From Phycisphaera sp. (GTDB lineage Bacteria; Planctomycetota; Phycisphaerae; Phycisphaerales; UBA1924), in the NCBI GenBank assembly GCA_003712165.1, contig RHLH01000001.1, positions 1,364,001-1,428,000 on the forward strand: a stretch of 64,000 nucleotides of DNA. Direction: 5' to 3'. Each line of letters begins with the position of its first letter. The stretch's first letter is position 1. Shown here one piece after another: positions 24,944-33,200 of this stretch. The notes under the pieces were generated by a model. The model saw nothing but the letters and a program-made list of their open reading frames with translations, was not told where the DNA came from and searched no databases. A program made the translations under genes and the position numbers.

Positions 24944-24969
24944 CATCTGCCTCACCTGCGTGGCAGATG
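24944..24969. repeat. CTGCC/GGCAG hairpin
   Basis: CATCTGCC (24944-24951) and GGCAGATG (24962-24969) form a perfect 8-bp stem with a 10-nt loop. Shares CTGCC/GGCAG with the hairpin family of the region but not the third C/G pair. Confidence 0.45.
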
Positions 24970-25063
24970 TGTCGGGCCAGTTGGGGCGCAAGGCTCCTGT
25001 TCATTCGTATAGCAGAATCTGTTCAGCCACTTTAGGACTTTGATTACCAGAAACGCATGACTA

Positions 25064-25903
25064 ATGACAGGCGAACCTTCTCAGACAGATCTCGAGGCAA
25101 GACTCGTTGAGCAGGAGTTTCGTTTACTTCGAATAGTCAAAAACTGGCTCGCCTACCACGGTGAAGAACAGCCGAAACACCTCCGAGAAGCATCGACGCT
25201 CGCCTTAAAGTCCCTCGCGATTCGCGTGCTGGTGGGCTTCTTGTTGCTCGGCGGCACCAGCGGACTAGCGATCTACAGCTTGGTACTCGCGCACGAAGCA
25301 AACGCCCTTTTCAAGGCACAAAACAACCTCTTACGCGCACAGGCGGACGAAGTTCTAGCGGTGACGGTGAATCCCCACGCCAACGGCGCGGTGCGTGTCA
25401 CTGGGTATGACTTTGGTCGCCTGGGCTCCGTCGTCCAATTCCCCTGGCTCCTGACCATATCAAACACAGGGCAACAGAGGTTGTCGGTTACGAACTACAG
25501 GATCGTCGGTCACAAGGGCGCGGTGTATTCTGGACTCGATGGCGGACTGTTCGATCACGAAATGCGCCCTGTTTCCTTTCCGCTTGTGCTCCAATCGGGC
25601 GAGGCTGTGGAATTGGTCATACTGGTGGGTCACATGATTCCAACAGATGTGATTGACCGCTTTCCGGTGAGTGCAAGTGGCACAGAACTTCTTGATACCG
25701 TGCTGACAAAGCACTTGGCTGCACAAGGCATAGACGTATTTGGGAACAGAGTCACGGCGATCGGGCCAGACGGAAGCGGTAGCTATACTTTCCACGAACC
25801 AGAGAAGGCACCGGTGTTTACGTTCGTGCTTCAAACGGCACGGGGCACTTCGGCGATAGCAGAGTGTTCGAAGTACGGCATTCCTCGCGTCGACTCGCCG
25901 TGA
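25064..25903 (+). CDS. Membrane-anchored protein, N-terminal module shared with 47174-48184
   Basis: 279 residues. Residues 9-95 match the start of the protein at 47174: LEARLVEQEFRL against IEARFVEQEHRI, a basic amphipathic stretch, one transmembrane helix (IRVLVGFLLLGGTSGLAIYSLVL) and then a short coiled coil with LFKAQNNLLRAQA. The remaining 190 residues, probably outside the membrane, look beta-rich and are unrelated to the pentapeptide repeats of the other copy. The two genes thus use one anchor module with different outer domains. Function unknown. Confidence 0.6.
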   Translation: MTGEPSQTDLEARLVEQEFRLLRIVKNWLAYHGEEQPKHLREASTLALKSLAIRVLVGFLLLGGTSGLAIYSLVLAHEANALFKAQNNLLRAQADEVLAVTVNPHANGAVRVTGYDFGRLGSVVQFPWLLTISNTGQQRLSVTNYRIVGHKGAVYSGLDGGLFDHEMRPVSFPLVLQSGEAVELVILVGHMIPTDVIDRFPVSASGTELLDTVLTKHLAAQGIDVFGNRVTAIGPDGSGSYTFHEPEKAPVFTFVLQTARGTSAIAECSKYGIPRVDSP

Positions 25904-26014
25904 CGGGACATGTTTGAGCTGATGCAGCAAACACAAACGGCCCAAGCAGTTGCCGAGACCCTCGGCTCATCTAAGTCGAGGTGAGAGGATTTGAACAACT
26001 CGGACTTGTGCGAA

Positions 26015-26033
26015 ACTGCCCCGACAGGGCAGT
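26015..26033. repeat. CTGCCC/GGGCAG-type hairpin (copy 3)
   Basis: ACTGCCC (26015-26021) and GGGCAGT (26027-26033), 7-bp perfect stem, 5-nt loop. It lies between two convergent genes and could serve as terminator for both. Confidence 0.6.
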
Positions 26034-26127
26034 CTCAGGGTGGCGTCGCAGTGCTATTGATCTGAGCACCCGACCCGCTTGCTCGCTTCAGCAACCGCTC
26101 CCATTCTGCATGCGCATATCCTGATTG

Positions 26128-27180
26128 TCAGCCGAATTGTGCTTGCCAGCATTTGTTCATCTGTTCGCGTAAAGCTTCTGTATCGATACTTCCATCCTCA
26201 TCAATTGGAAGCGGTTCTATAAATATGTCCGGAGGTATTTTGGGCAAACCGATCCAGTCGCGGAAGTGTAATGGGTTGGCAGCCAGCCGTGCCGAGATGA
26301 TTGCCAGCTGTTCCGTGTAGTCGGCGGGACCCTGTTTGGGCTCGGGTTTATCAGACTGCCATGCTAGCGAATGAGCCATAGCCACTCCACGCCAAACAAG
26401 CGCACACGAGTGAATGGAGAGAAATCCAAATTCCAAGTTTTTTCTCTTTATTTCTACCACACGGCTGCTTGGAATGATGAAGTAGAAAACGGTCAGCACG
26501 CCCCAAGCGAGCAGAGCAGTAGCGTGAGTGAGAGAGACCCACACAGGAATAGCTGACGCTGCGCTAACTATCTGCCAAGTGAGCGATCCAACTGCGATGA
26601 CGATGGGGAACAGTGCAACATACTGAGTAATCCTCAGGATCCCGAACATGCGATCCAAGTAACTACCAGCATGGTAGAACGCACCGTTGTCGCGCGCACG
26701 TCGGTCTTGCCGCCACCACGGCGCCGGAACAGCGTCGTGGTATTTTTTGAACTCCCGATGCTGTTCGGTGTCAAGGTCGTCGAAAAAGAGTGATCTGTGA
26801 CGATCTTCATCGAACTCATGTATAGAACGATAGAGCGTTGCTTGCACGATGCGCCAAGCCCGACACATCTGCTCCCACCCGATTTCGGAGAGTGGCTTGT
26901 CACCGGTACCGAGTCGCTCAAGATGGAGTTGATATCCATATAGGCGGTTTGCTGAACTAAATTTGTGGATGCCTATGCGCATCACCGCAGCGACAAGTAT
27001 GACAAGTGCCGGGCTGGACCATCCAATCACAGGGACCTTGGCTGCAATACCAGCCATTGCAATCGCACCGGTTGTTCCCCAACCGACGGCCTTTATCGAG
27101 TAGTCTCGAAAGCACGCGCGTTTGCTGTCCGCTTCAGTGCGGCGTGCTTCTACAGCTTGTTGCTCAGGTGTGAATCCCAT
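26128..27180 (-). CDS. Membrane protein of unknown function, 350 aa
   Basis: Four hydrophobic segments in two pairs: AVGWGTTGAIAMAGIA and VPVIGWSSPALVILVAAV near residues 30-70, and ITQYVALFPIVIAVGSLTW with ALLAWGVLTVFYFIIP near residues 185-240. The long loop between the pairs is acidic (HEFDEDRHRSLFFDDLDTE) and probably cytoplasmic. No family recognised. AT-richer than the flanking core genes. Convergent with 25064-25903. Confidence 0.6.
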   Translation of the reverse strand: MGFTPEQQAVEARRTEADSKRACFRDYSIKAVGWGTTGAIAMAGIAAKVPVIGWSSPALVILVAAVMRIGIHKFSSANRLYGYQLHLERLGTGDKPLSEIGWEQMCRAWRIVQATLYRSIHEFDEDRHRSLFFDDLDTEQHREFKKYHDAVPAPWWRQDRRARDNGAFYHAGSYLDRMFGILRITQYVALFPIVIAVGSLTWQIVSAASAIPVWVSLTHATALLAWGVLTVFYFIIPSSRVVEIKRKNLEFGFLSIHSCALVWRGVAMAHSLAWQSDKPEPKQGPADYTEQLAIISARLAANPLHFRDWIGLPKIPPDIFIEPLPIDEDGSIDTEALREQMNKCWQAQFG

Positions 27181-27296
27181 CTCGATATCTTAGTTGAATT
27201 ATGCTCCGTCGAACACGTCATTGATTTAATATGTTTGTATCACAGGATATATGGGCGATTTCCATTTACGGTTCAGCGAGATGAGAGGCCATGTGC

Positions 27297-27311
27297 TGCC
27301 CTGAATGGGCA
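27297..27311. repeat. Weak CTGCCC/GGGCA hairpin (copy 4)
   Basis: TGCCC (27297-27301) pairs with GGGCA (27307-27311) around 5 nt. The outer C/G pair of the other copies is missing, and a second small GCCC/GGGC hairpin overlaps it. It lies between divergent genes. Confidence 0.35.
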
Positions 27312-27440
27312 CCGCCCAACTGGGCTTCCTAGCACCGTCGACTAGCTTGAACTCGCACACCCACCAGGGCTTACGCGGACATCCTGGGTTTCGTCATCGG
27401 TGACCGAAATCAATATAAACAAGCGCACACTCCCGTATCC

Positions 27441-28184
27441 ATGGCACACCATGATATCGAAGGGGTAATCACCGATATCCGCAAGCGCTGCAACGCGTTC
27501 AACCCGAACAAGAAGTCCAGGGTGCTGGTCGAGTGGGAATCACCAGGCATGCTGATCATCAGATCGTTTAGCCTCTCGAAAGAACAGCACGCCCGTGTTC
27601 TGGAGATCGTGTGGTCGGGGCTCGATCGCGAAGACGTCGAGTGCGTGCACGTCCGGTCGATCCAGCGTACAGCTGTTCACCCGGACCAGGCAGTCGTATG
27701 CCGCAATGTGCCGCTCCGATGGCGCGTGCTGAGCAAATCGGAGCAAGAATCCTTAGTTGGCGACGAACCAATCCCGGAGTCAGACCCGAGTTGGAGTTCG
27801 GCAGATCCGAAGCTGAACGACGAATGGTTGAGAATCGCGGACAAGTGGTACGATGACGACCCAGATCACGAATGGAGTAGCTACTCAAGCCCGCCGGAGG
27901 CAGCCGGGTTCGAGTTCTCGATGCCGATAAAGGTCATGCGGAGCGACTGGGAGAACATCGAGGTCGAGCTCTGGCAGTACGACACACGCACATACCTGGT
28001 CGATGTGGTTCGAAGAGATTTCAATAGATCCGGGCTCGATTTCAAGCCGGCCGATATGCTCTTTCTGGCGCAGGACGGGACGCCTCTTGACTTTACTATC
28101 GATACGAAAATCTGTTTGCCTCAGCAGATACCAAAGGAGGACATAAGCGAGAACGAGCAAGTGTCCTCAGACAGCTCGGTCTAG
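27441..28184 (+). CDS. Unknown soluble protein, 247 aa
   Basis: ATG without a clear ribosome site. The N-terminal half looks alpha/beta (IEGVITDIRKRCNAFNP, LVEWESPGMLIIRSFSL), the middle is acidic (KWYDDDPDHEW) and the C-terminal half again beta-rich (WENIEVELWQYDTRTYLVDV). No signal peptide or membrane segment. No family recognised. Bounded on both sides by hairpins of the CTGCCC family. Confidence 0.6.
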   Translation: MAHHDIEGVITDIRKRCNAFNPNKKSRVLVEWESPGMLIIRSFSLSKEQHARVLEIVWSGLDREDVECVHVRSIQRTAVHPDQAVVCRNVPLRWRVLSKSEQESLVGDEPIPESDPSWSSADPKLNDEWLRIADKWYDDDPDHEWSSYSSPPEAAGFEFSMPIKVMRSDWENIEVELWQYDTRTYLVDVVRRDFNRSGLDFKPADMLFLAQDGTPLDFTIDTKICLPQQIPKEDISENEQVSSDSSV

Positions 28185-28225
28185 CCAGATGTCAGCAACC
28201 ACATCCTATTTTCTTAGTGTATAAC

Positions 28226-28273
28226 CCAGCGGGGCAGTCAGGGATATTCAAACTTTTGAAGCTGCCCTGCTGG
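28226..28273. repeat. CTGCCC/GGGCAG-type double hairpin (copy 5)
   Basis: CCAGCGGGGCAG (28226-28237) and CTGCCCTGCTGG (28262-28273) form a 12-bp stem with one G-T wobble. The loop holds its own perfect 6-bp stem, TTCAAA/TTTGAA (28247-28260). It lies 41 bases behind the 27441 gene and may also act as its terminator. Confidence 0.6.
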
Positions 28274-28357
28274 ATTTCTCACGAGTGCTGCATCGAGAGC
28301 CAGATACTCGTTTAAGCAAGCTCTACGACAGACAGACTAGCGTGCTCATTCACGCCG

Positions 28358-28687
28358 CTATCTCCTGCTCATCCCTCGCACGATATCGTCGATGGTGCCC
28401 GCAGGCCTCGGTCGCCAGTGCAGATCGCGGTCGACCTCCACACCGCGGATTTTGATCGACGCGAGCTCGCCAAGCGAGAAATACCCCCACTCCGCGTTCT
28501 GGTAATCGAGGTTCAGGATCGCGTAGCCGAAGCAGACCCGCTCGACTGGGTCACACTCGGCGGCGTACCAGTCGGACCCGCCGATGAAAAAGTGCTCGTA
28601 GATAATCTTATCCCGCCATGGCAGGTGCTCGGTGGCGTAGAGGGCCGGCATCCTGCCGAGTGTCGCACTGCATGGTTCGTTCCACAT
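28358..28687 (-). CDS. DUF2958 family protein
   Basis: 109 residues (a second in-frame ATG at residue 13 matches the usual family start). The stretch PALYATEHLPWRDKIIYEHF, then FIGGSDWYAAECD, FGYAILNLDYQNAEWGY and VDRDLHWRP is characteristic of DUF2958, a small soluble family common on plasmids and integrative elements. Function is not known. Its presence supports the accessory nature of the region. Confidence 0.8.
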   Translation of the reverse strand: MWNEPCSATLGRMPALYATEHLPWRDKIIYEHFFIGGSDWYAAECDPVERVCFGYAILNLDYQNAEWGYFSLGELASIKIRGVEVDRDLHWRPRPAGTIDDIVRGMSRR

Positions 28688-28866
28688 GGGAATGCAGAGT
28701 CACGCCGGTTCATGAGTGTTGTCACCGATCGGGGGATCACGCATTCTGTGCAGAATGACTTCGAGCGTCAGTTGGGCGATCAGCCAGTTGTAGGGGCCAC
28801 TCTGATGGAAGCACGACTGCAACACAGAACAAAGCAGAATGACACAGCTATGAGTCCCCCAGAGTG

Positions 28867-28883
28867 CTGCCCAGGTAGGGCAG
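28867..28883. repeat. CTGCCC/GGGCAG-type hairpin (copy 6)
   Basis: CTGCCC (28867-28872) and GGGCAG (28878-28883), 6-bp stem plus a G-T closing pair, 5-nt loop. It lies upstream of both flanking genes, so it is not a terminator for either. Confidence 0.55.
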
Positions 28884-28943
28884 TAGGTTCACGCTGTCTT
28901 TCCTACGCTCGCTTCAAGTACTAATATCTTGGGAGGCACCGCC

Positions 28944-30233
28944 ATGACTCCAGTCCCTTTCTTCCCTCCTTGTCTGACCGTTGCCGATTTCACCAATGCT
29001 CATGCGATGCTTCCGCTCATTGAGTTGGACAGGGCACGGGTCGAACGCAAAAACGCCAGAATCCGTCCCTTACCGGATGCTCGCAATCATCTTCCTTTCA
29101 CCGCGTGGAGCCTTTACCACGCTGGAAAGAAGGCCGAGTTGGCGTGCAGTTTCGCAACGGACCAGATTGACCACATTGCCCAGTGTTTTGCCAACGAGCA
29201 CCACAGACTGTTTCGATGGAACGGCGAAGTACTTAGGCTGACCGCAGGTGTTACCGATGTGTACGAATCGGCCGCCCAAGCGAGCCGTGCTCGGCTCGTT
29301 GGCGAGGGAATGCTGCTGCTTGCTATGCAGCACGAGGGATACGCATTCTGGGATCGTTTCGACCTATTGGTCAAGCGAGCCTTGCGGAAACAACCGTTAA
29401 ACCACCCTGAGAGCGTGCGCCGCGCTCGCGCGGTCAGCAAGAGGCTCGAGACCGGCCGCGTCGGAAAGCGGTCAGATTTTGTGGTTGAGAACGCAAAGGG
29501 TCAATCGGCGCTTGCCGAAGCAAAGGGCGGGTTCCTCTCCCCGTTCGTCACCCGTGATATCAAGTCCGATCTGCGGAAGGCGCTCCAGCAAATTACGGCC
29601 ACCAAGTCCCTGATCTTTCCGCAGCCTGCCAAGACCTATGCGGTCGGGACTTACCTGCGGGAAGTAGATGACCTCCATGATGAAGGTTCGCTGATCGCGT
29701 TTGTTGACCCGGAGGGACAAGACGATGCTGACCTCACAGTCGAACTTCCACCTGATTGGGTCCGCCGAGGAAACTACGCGGCGTGGTTGCTCGGCATGGG
29801 CTTTGCGGAAGCCGCGAACTCGCTGCGGAACGGCGTAGCTCATGAAGGACTCAGAGTTTCACTTCCGGTGAAGCGAATCGGCAGCCATGAATACGCGTAT
29901 GTCATCACGGGAGCTGGTCTGAACCCTCGGAATCTCAGACGCTTCCTGCGAGACTTTCGTCATCATTGGCCGCATCACTTGGCGGAATGGTTCTTCTTTG
30001 ATCCAGGTCGCCATGAAGTTGAGCTGAGCATCATTGGCTTGCGCGTCGATGTGCTCGACTCAATCTCCGTCGCGCTGACCTCTGCTGATGCCAACCCGCT
30101 TCTGGGCGTGGAGCCCGCGTTTGAGATCGACATTGCTCCTTTCGGCGGCAGCGTTATGCCTGACGGAAGCATGTGTGGCGCCATCTCAACCGAGAACACC
30201 CGCGAAATCGAGTTCAGGGAGTTCACGCTGTGA
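28944..30233 (+). CDS. PD-(D/E)XK nuclease-like protein (defence candidate)
   Basis: 429 residues from ATG 28944, chosen for GGGAGG seven bases upstream. Around residues 176-195 the sequence SDFVVENAKGQSALAEAKGGF has the D...E-x-K layout of a restriction-endonuclease active site, with strand-strand spacing. The rest (for example WVRRGNYAAWLLGMGFAEA and LRRFLRDFRHHWP) is not recognised. Its stop overlaps the GTG start of the 1802-aa NTPase gene, so the two are one operon. It may be a second nuclease effector or a modifier of the large protein. The nuclease call rests on the short motif. Confidence 0.55.
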   Translation: MTPVPFFPPCLTVADFTNAHAMLPLIELDRARVERKNARIRPLPDARNHLPFTAWSLYHAGKKAELACSFATDQIDHIAQCFANEHHRLFRWNGEVLRLTAGVTDVYESAAQASRARLVGEGMLLLAMQHEGYAFWDRFDLLVKRALRKQPLNHPESVRRARAVSKRLETGRVGKRSDFVVENAKGQSALAEAKGGFLSPFVTRDIKSDLRKALQQITATKSLIFPQPAKTYAVGTYLREVDDLHDEGSLIAFVDPEGQDDADLTVELPPDWVRRGNYAAWLLGMGFAEAANSLRNGVAHEGLRVSLPVKRIGSHEYAYVITGAGLNPRNLRRFLRDFRHHWPHHLAEWFFFDPGRHEVELSIIGLRVDVLDSISVALTSADANPLLGVEPAFEIDIAPFGGSVMPDGSMCGAISTENTREIEFREFTL

Positions 30234-33200
30234 CCGCGTCTGACGCCGCTTCTATCCCGGCCAACAACAGCGGCGGATCTCCGCCATTCGTCACCGGGGG
30301 CGGCGGGTTTGCGTACGAAGATCGCGTAGCTGCATACCTGCTTGCGGCCATGCTTGCCGAGCAGCCTCCATTTGGAGAGGAACTCGGCGTCGTCGTCCGC
30401 GTTGATTGGCAGACGGGCGCGAGCGGCTGGCGATTTGATGATCTTTTGGCGACATGTGAGGCGCCTGAGCAGCGCCACATCGCGATATCTTGCAAAGCGG
30501 GCGGGCACGTCACGGCGGGTGGATGGCCAGAAGATACGGTCACTCGTATCTGGGAGCATTGGGTTTCACCGAACAACAATCCGTTTCAGAGATCATCCGA
30601 TCTTCTTGCCGTCGTCACGGAGACACTAGCGCTCGATGCGAAGAGGGCATGGGATCGGATACTCTCAGAGGCGCTAGTTGGCGACTCGACGCGGTTCATG
30701 CAGCAGTACCAAACCGCTGGCTCGTCAAGCGATGCTGGACGGAACATTGTGGACAGTCTGTCATGTCCGACCGATCTGATCGGTCAAGTTATTGATGAGC
30801 CTGGGCAAAGATTCGAGGTCATACGTCATATTCGAGTGTGGACACTTGACGTTCTGGCCACTGATTCCGCGGCAATCACACGGGCGATTGAGTGGTGTCG
30901 TTCGGCTTTGGTATCGGGCGACCGGACGGAAGCTGAAAGACTGTTCCAGTTTCTCGTGTCGCTTGCATCCGAACGGCGCCCACGCAGCGGTACCCTTGCC
31001 AAGCGTGAGCTTCTTGAGCTTTTGGCGACTGGCTTCGCGCTGACAGCAGCGCCCTCGCACGAGGCGTCTTGGAACACGCTTGACGCGCATTCGGAGGAAC
31101 TTCTTGGGGATGTGCGAACAACCATCAACGATGTGGTTTGCTTTACGCACCTGGACACGTGGCCTCATATTCTCAGGGCCGCGATTCCTGGCCGCGTTGT
31201 GCTACTCGAAGGGGAATCAGGATCGGGTAAGTCCGCGTTAGCGACGCGTCTTGCTCGTGGACGCAGAAGGACGCTGTGGCTTTCAGCGAGCAACCTTGAG
31301 CATGCGACTCTCACAGCCGTGGGCAATCAGCTAGGCGCGACTGTGCCGTTTAGCACCCTGGTTGATGAAGAGCGTAGCACGGACGGGTTGCTAGTCATTG
31401 ACGGTGCCGAACGGCTTACGGAGACGGGCCTGCGAACTGCGGCGAAGCTCGTCGCGACAGCCCTCAAGGCGGCGAACCCTTGGCTCGCGGTCATCACGAC
31501 CCATGAGGGCGGAGCAGATGCACTCGCCCAAGAGATCGGGAATCTAGCCCAGAACGCTGAACCGATCCAGTCGGTCGAGATTCACCTGCCAAGCGAGGAA
31601 GCGATCCAGAAAGTCATCTCTGCTCTGGGTGTGACGCTCTCCGCGAAGGCCACGCCCTCACTGCTGCGAGTGCTGCGAAACCTGAAAGCGCTGGATTGGG
31701 TGGCCAAGGCCACGCAAAGGAAGCACTTGAAGAGCTTTCCCGACCTCGTAGATCAAGTATGGAAGGGATTCATCGGCTTCGACAACGGGAGAGCTCGCAG
31801 CGAAGTGCTGAAAAGACTCGGCAAGGAAGACGCGGCGGTGATTGTTGGCGGCGTCTCCAGTTCGACGCTTTCCGGCGGCGGAGAACAGCAAGTAGTAGAG
31901 ACGCTGATTCGGGATGGTTTGCTTAATGCTCGTAGGGAGCGGTTGTTTTTTCGGCACGATCTGCTCGGTGATTGGGCGCGCCTGCTCGTTCTCATCGAGT
32001 CGGGCGAAAGCGTTTCTCAGGTTCTCAAGGAAGCATCAACCTCACTGCGGTGGGAGCCTGCAATCCGGCTGTTCGCCGAATGGCTCCTCCAGGAAGGAGA
32101 CGCGGAGCGCCAGAGGTTGGTCTCCCTGATCGCCGGCGACCCACTTAGTCCAGGTTCCACAGCGTTGCTCGAAGGCTTGTTCCGATCTCCCGATTGCGGC
32201 CCAGTGCTCGCGGTGATTCTTGACCATCCGGCATTGAGCATACCGAAAGCGCTGAATGGACTGCTAAACGCGTTCGTCTCGGTCGCCACACGCCCGGCCA
32301 CCAAATGCCGAATGATCACCAAGGCTCATCCTGAAAGCGCGTCGATTCGCGAGGCGTTTCGTACCCCTTTACACGAACTCTGGCCAGCCGTCATGGCTGT
32401 AATGGAAACCAAGGCTGAACAGCTCGCCCAGCGCGCGCCCATCCGCCTCGGCGCAGTGGTGCGCAGATGGCTGTCCGATGTGCAAACCGTGGTGCGTCAG
32501 GACCTAGTTTCGACTCATTTGGGGTGTTCACGACTGGCCGTTGCATCGGCACGAGAGCTTCAGGCGAGAATAGCCGAATCGAGATATATGCGCACTGAGG
32601 GAGCTGCCCATACGTTCGAGGCAGCGCTCTATGCCGCACCATGGCTTCCTGAAGAGGTCGCTTCGCTCGCACTTGAGCTCGCCACAAGGAGACCTGAGCC
32701 GCAATTCGTGAAAGATCGCGTTGAAGCCGAACAGAAGCGAGTAGCGGAAGAGATCACGGAGCGATTGGCGAAGATCCCTCCCGAGGAGCGGATGCGTAGG
32801 CAGGGGACGCTGTCCCTTGGGCCCACGCCTCGTAGGAAACGAGCGCCCTTGCCAGATGGTCCGGCAGGCAGGGTCAATGAGGAGTTCCGCAACGCCGTCT
32901 TCGGTACCGGCGTCCTAGTTCGCCTTATGGCTGCTCGTCCCGCAGCCGCTCAGGAAGTGCTTCTGGCGTGCTGTCTTGAAGATCCCAGCGATGAGGATCC
33001 GCTGCACACCTACCACTATCATGGTGATCATACCGGAACGGTCGATCCGATGGGGTGGTATCCGCCACTCTATCTTCGCGGCCCTTGGCTCGCGCTTCTC
33101 GGGCAGCTTCCAGAACAAGGACTTGATGCGGTCATGCGGCTCGTTGCCGCGGGGACCACGGAATGGTTGCGACTGAACATACCGCGTCCGGACCATGTAA

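Larger units (their letters stand above)
24761..25063. other. 303-bp spacer with two inverted repeats
   Basis: No gene is visible. The spacer holds a 12-bp perfect inverted repeat with a 50-nt interior (24824-24897) and an 8-bp hairpin (24944-24969). Confidence 0.5.

Noticed and set aside
25990..26005. tRNA T-arm-like sequence (GAGAGGATTTGAACAAC)
   Set aside because: It resembles the 3' end of a tRNA read backwards, but the 5-bp T-stem does not form and no anticodon arm follows.
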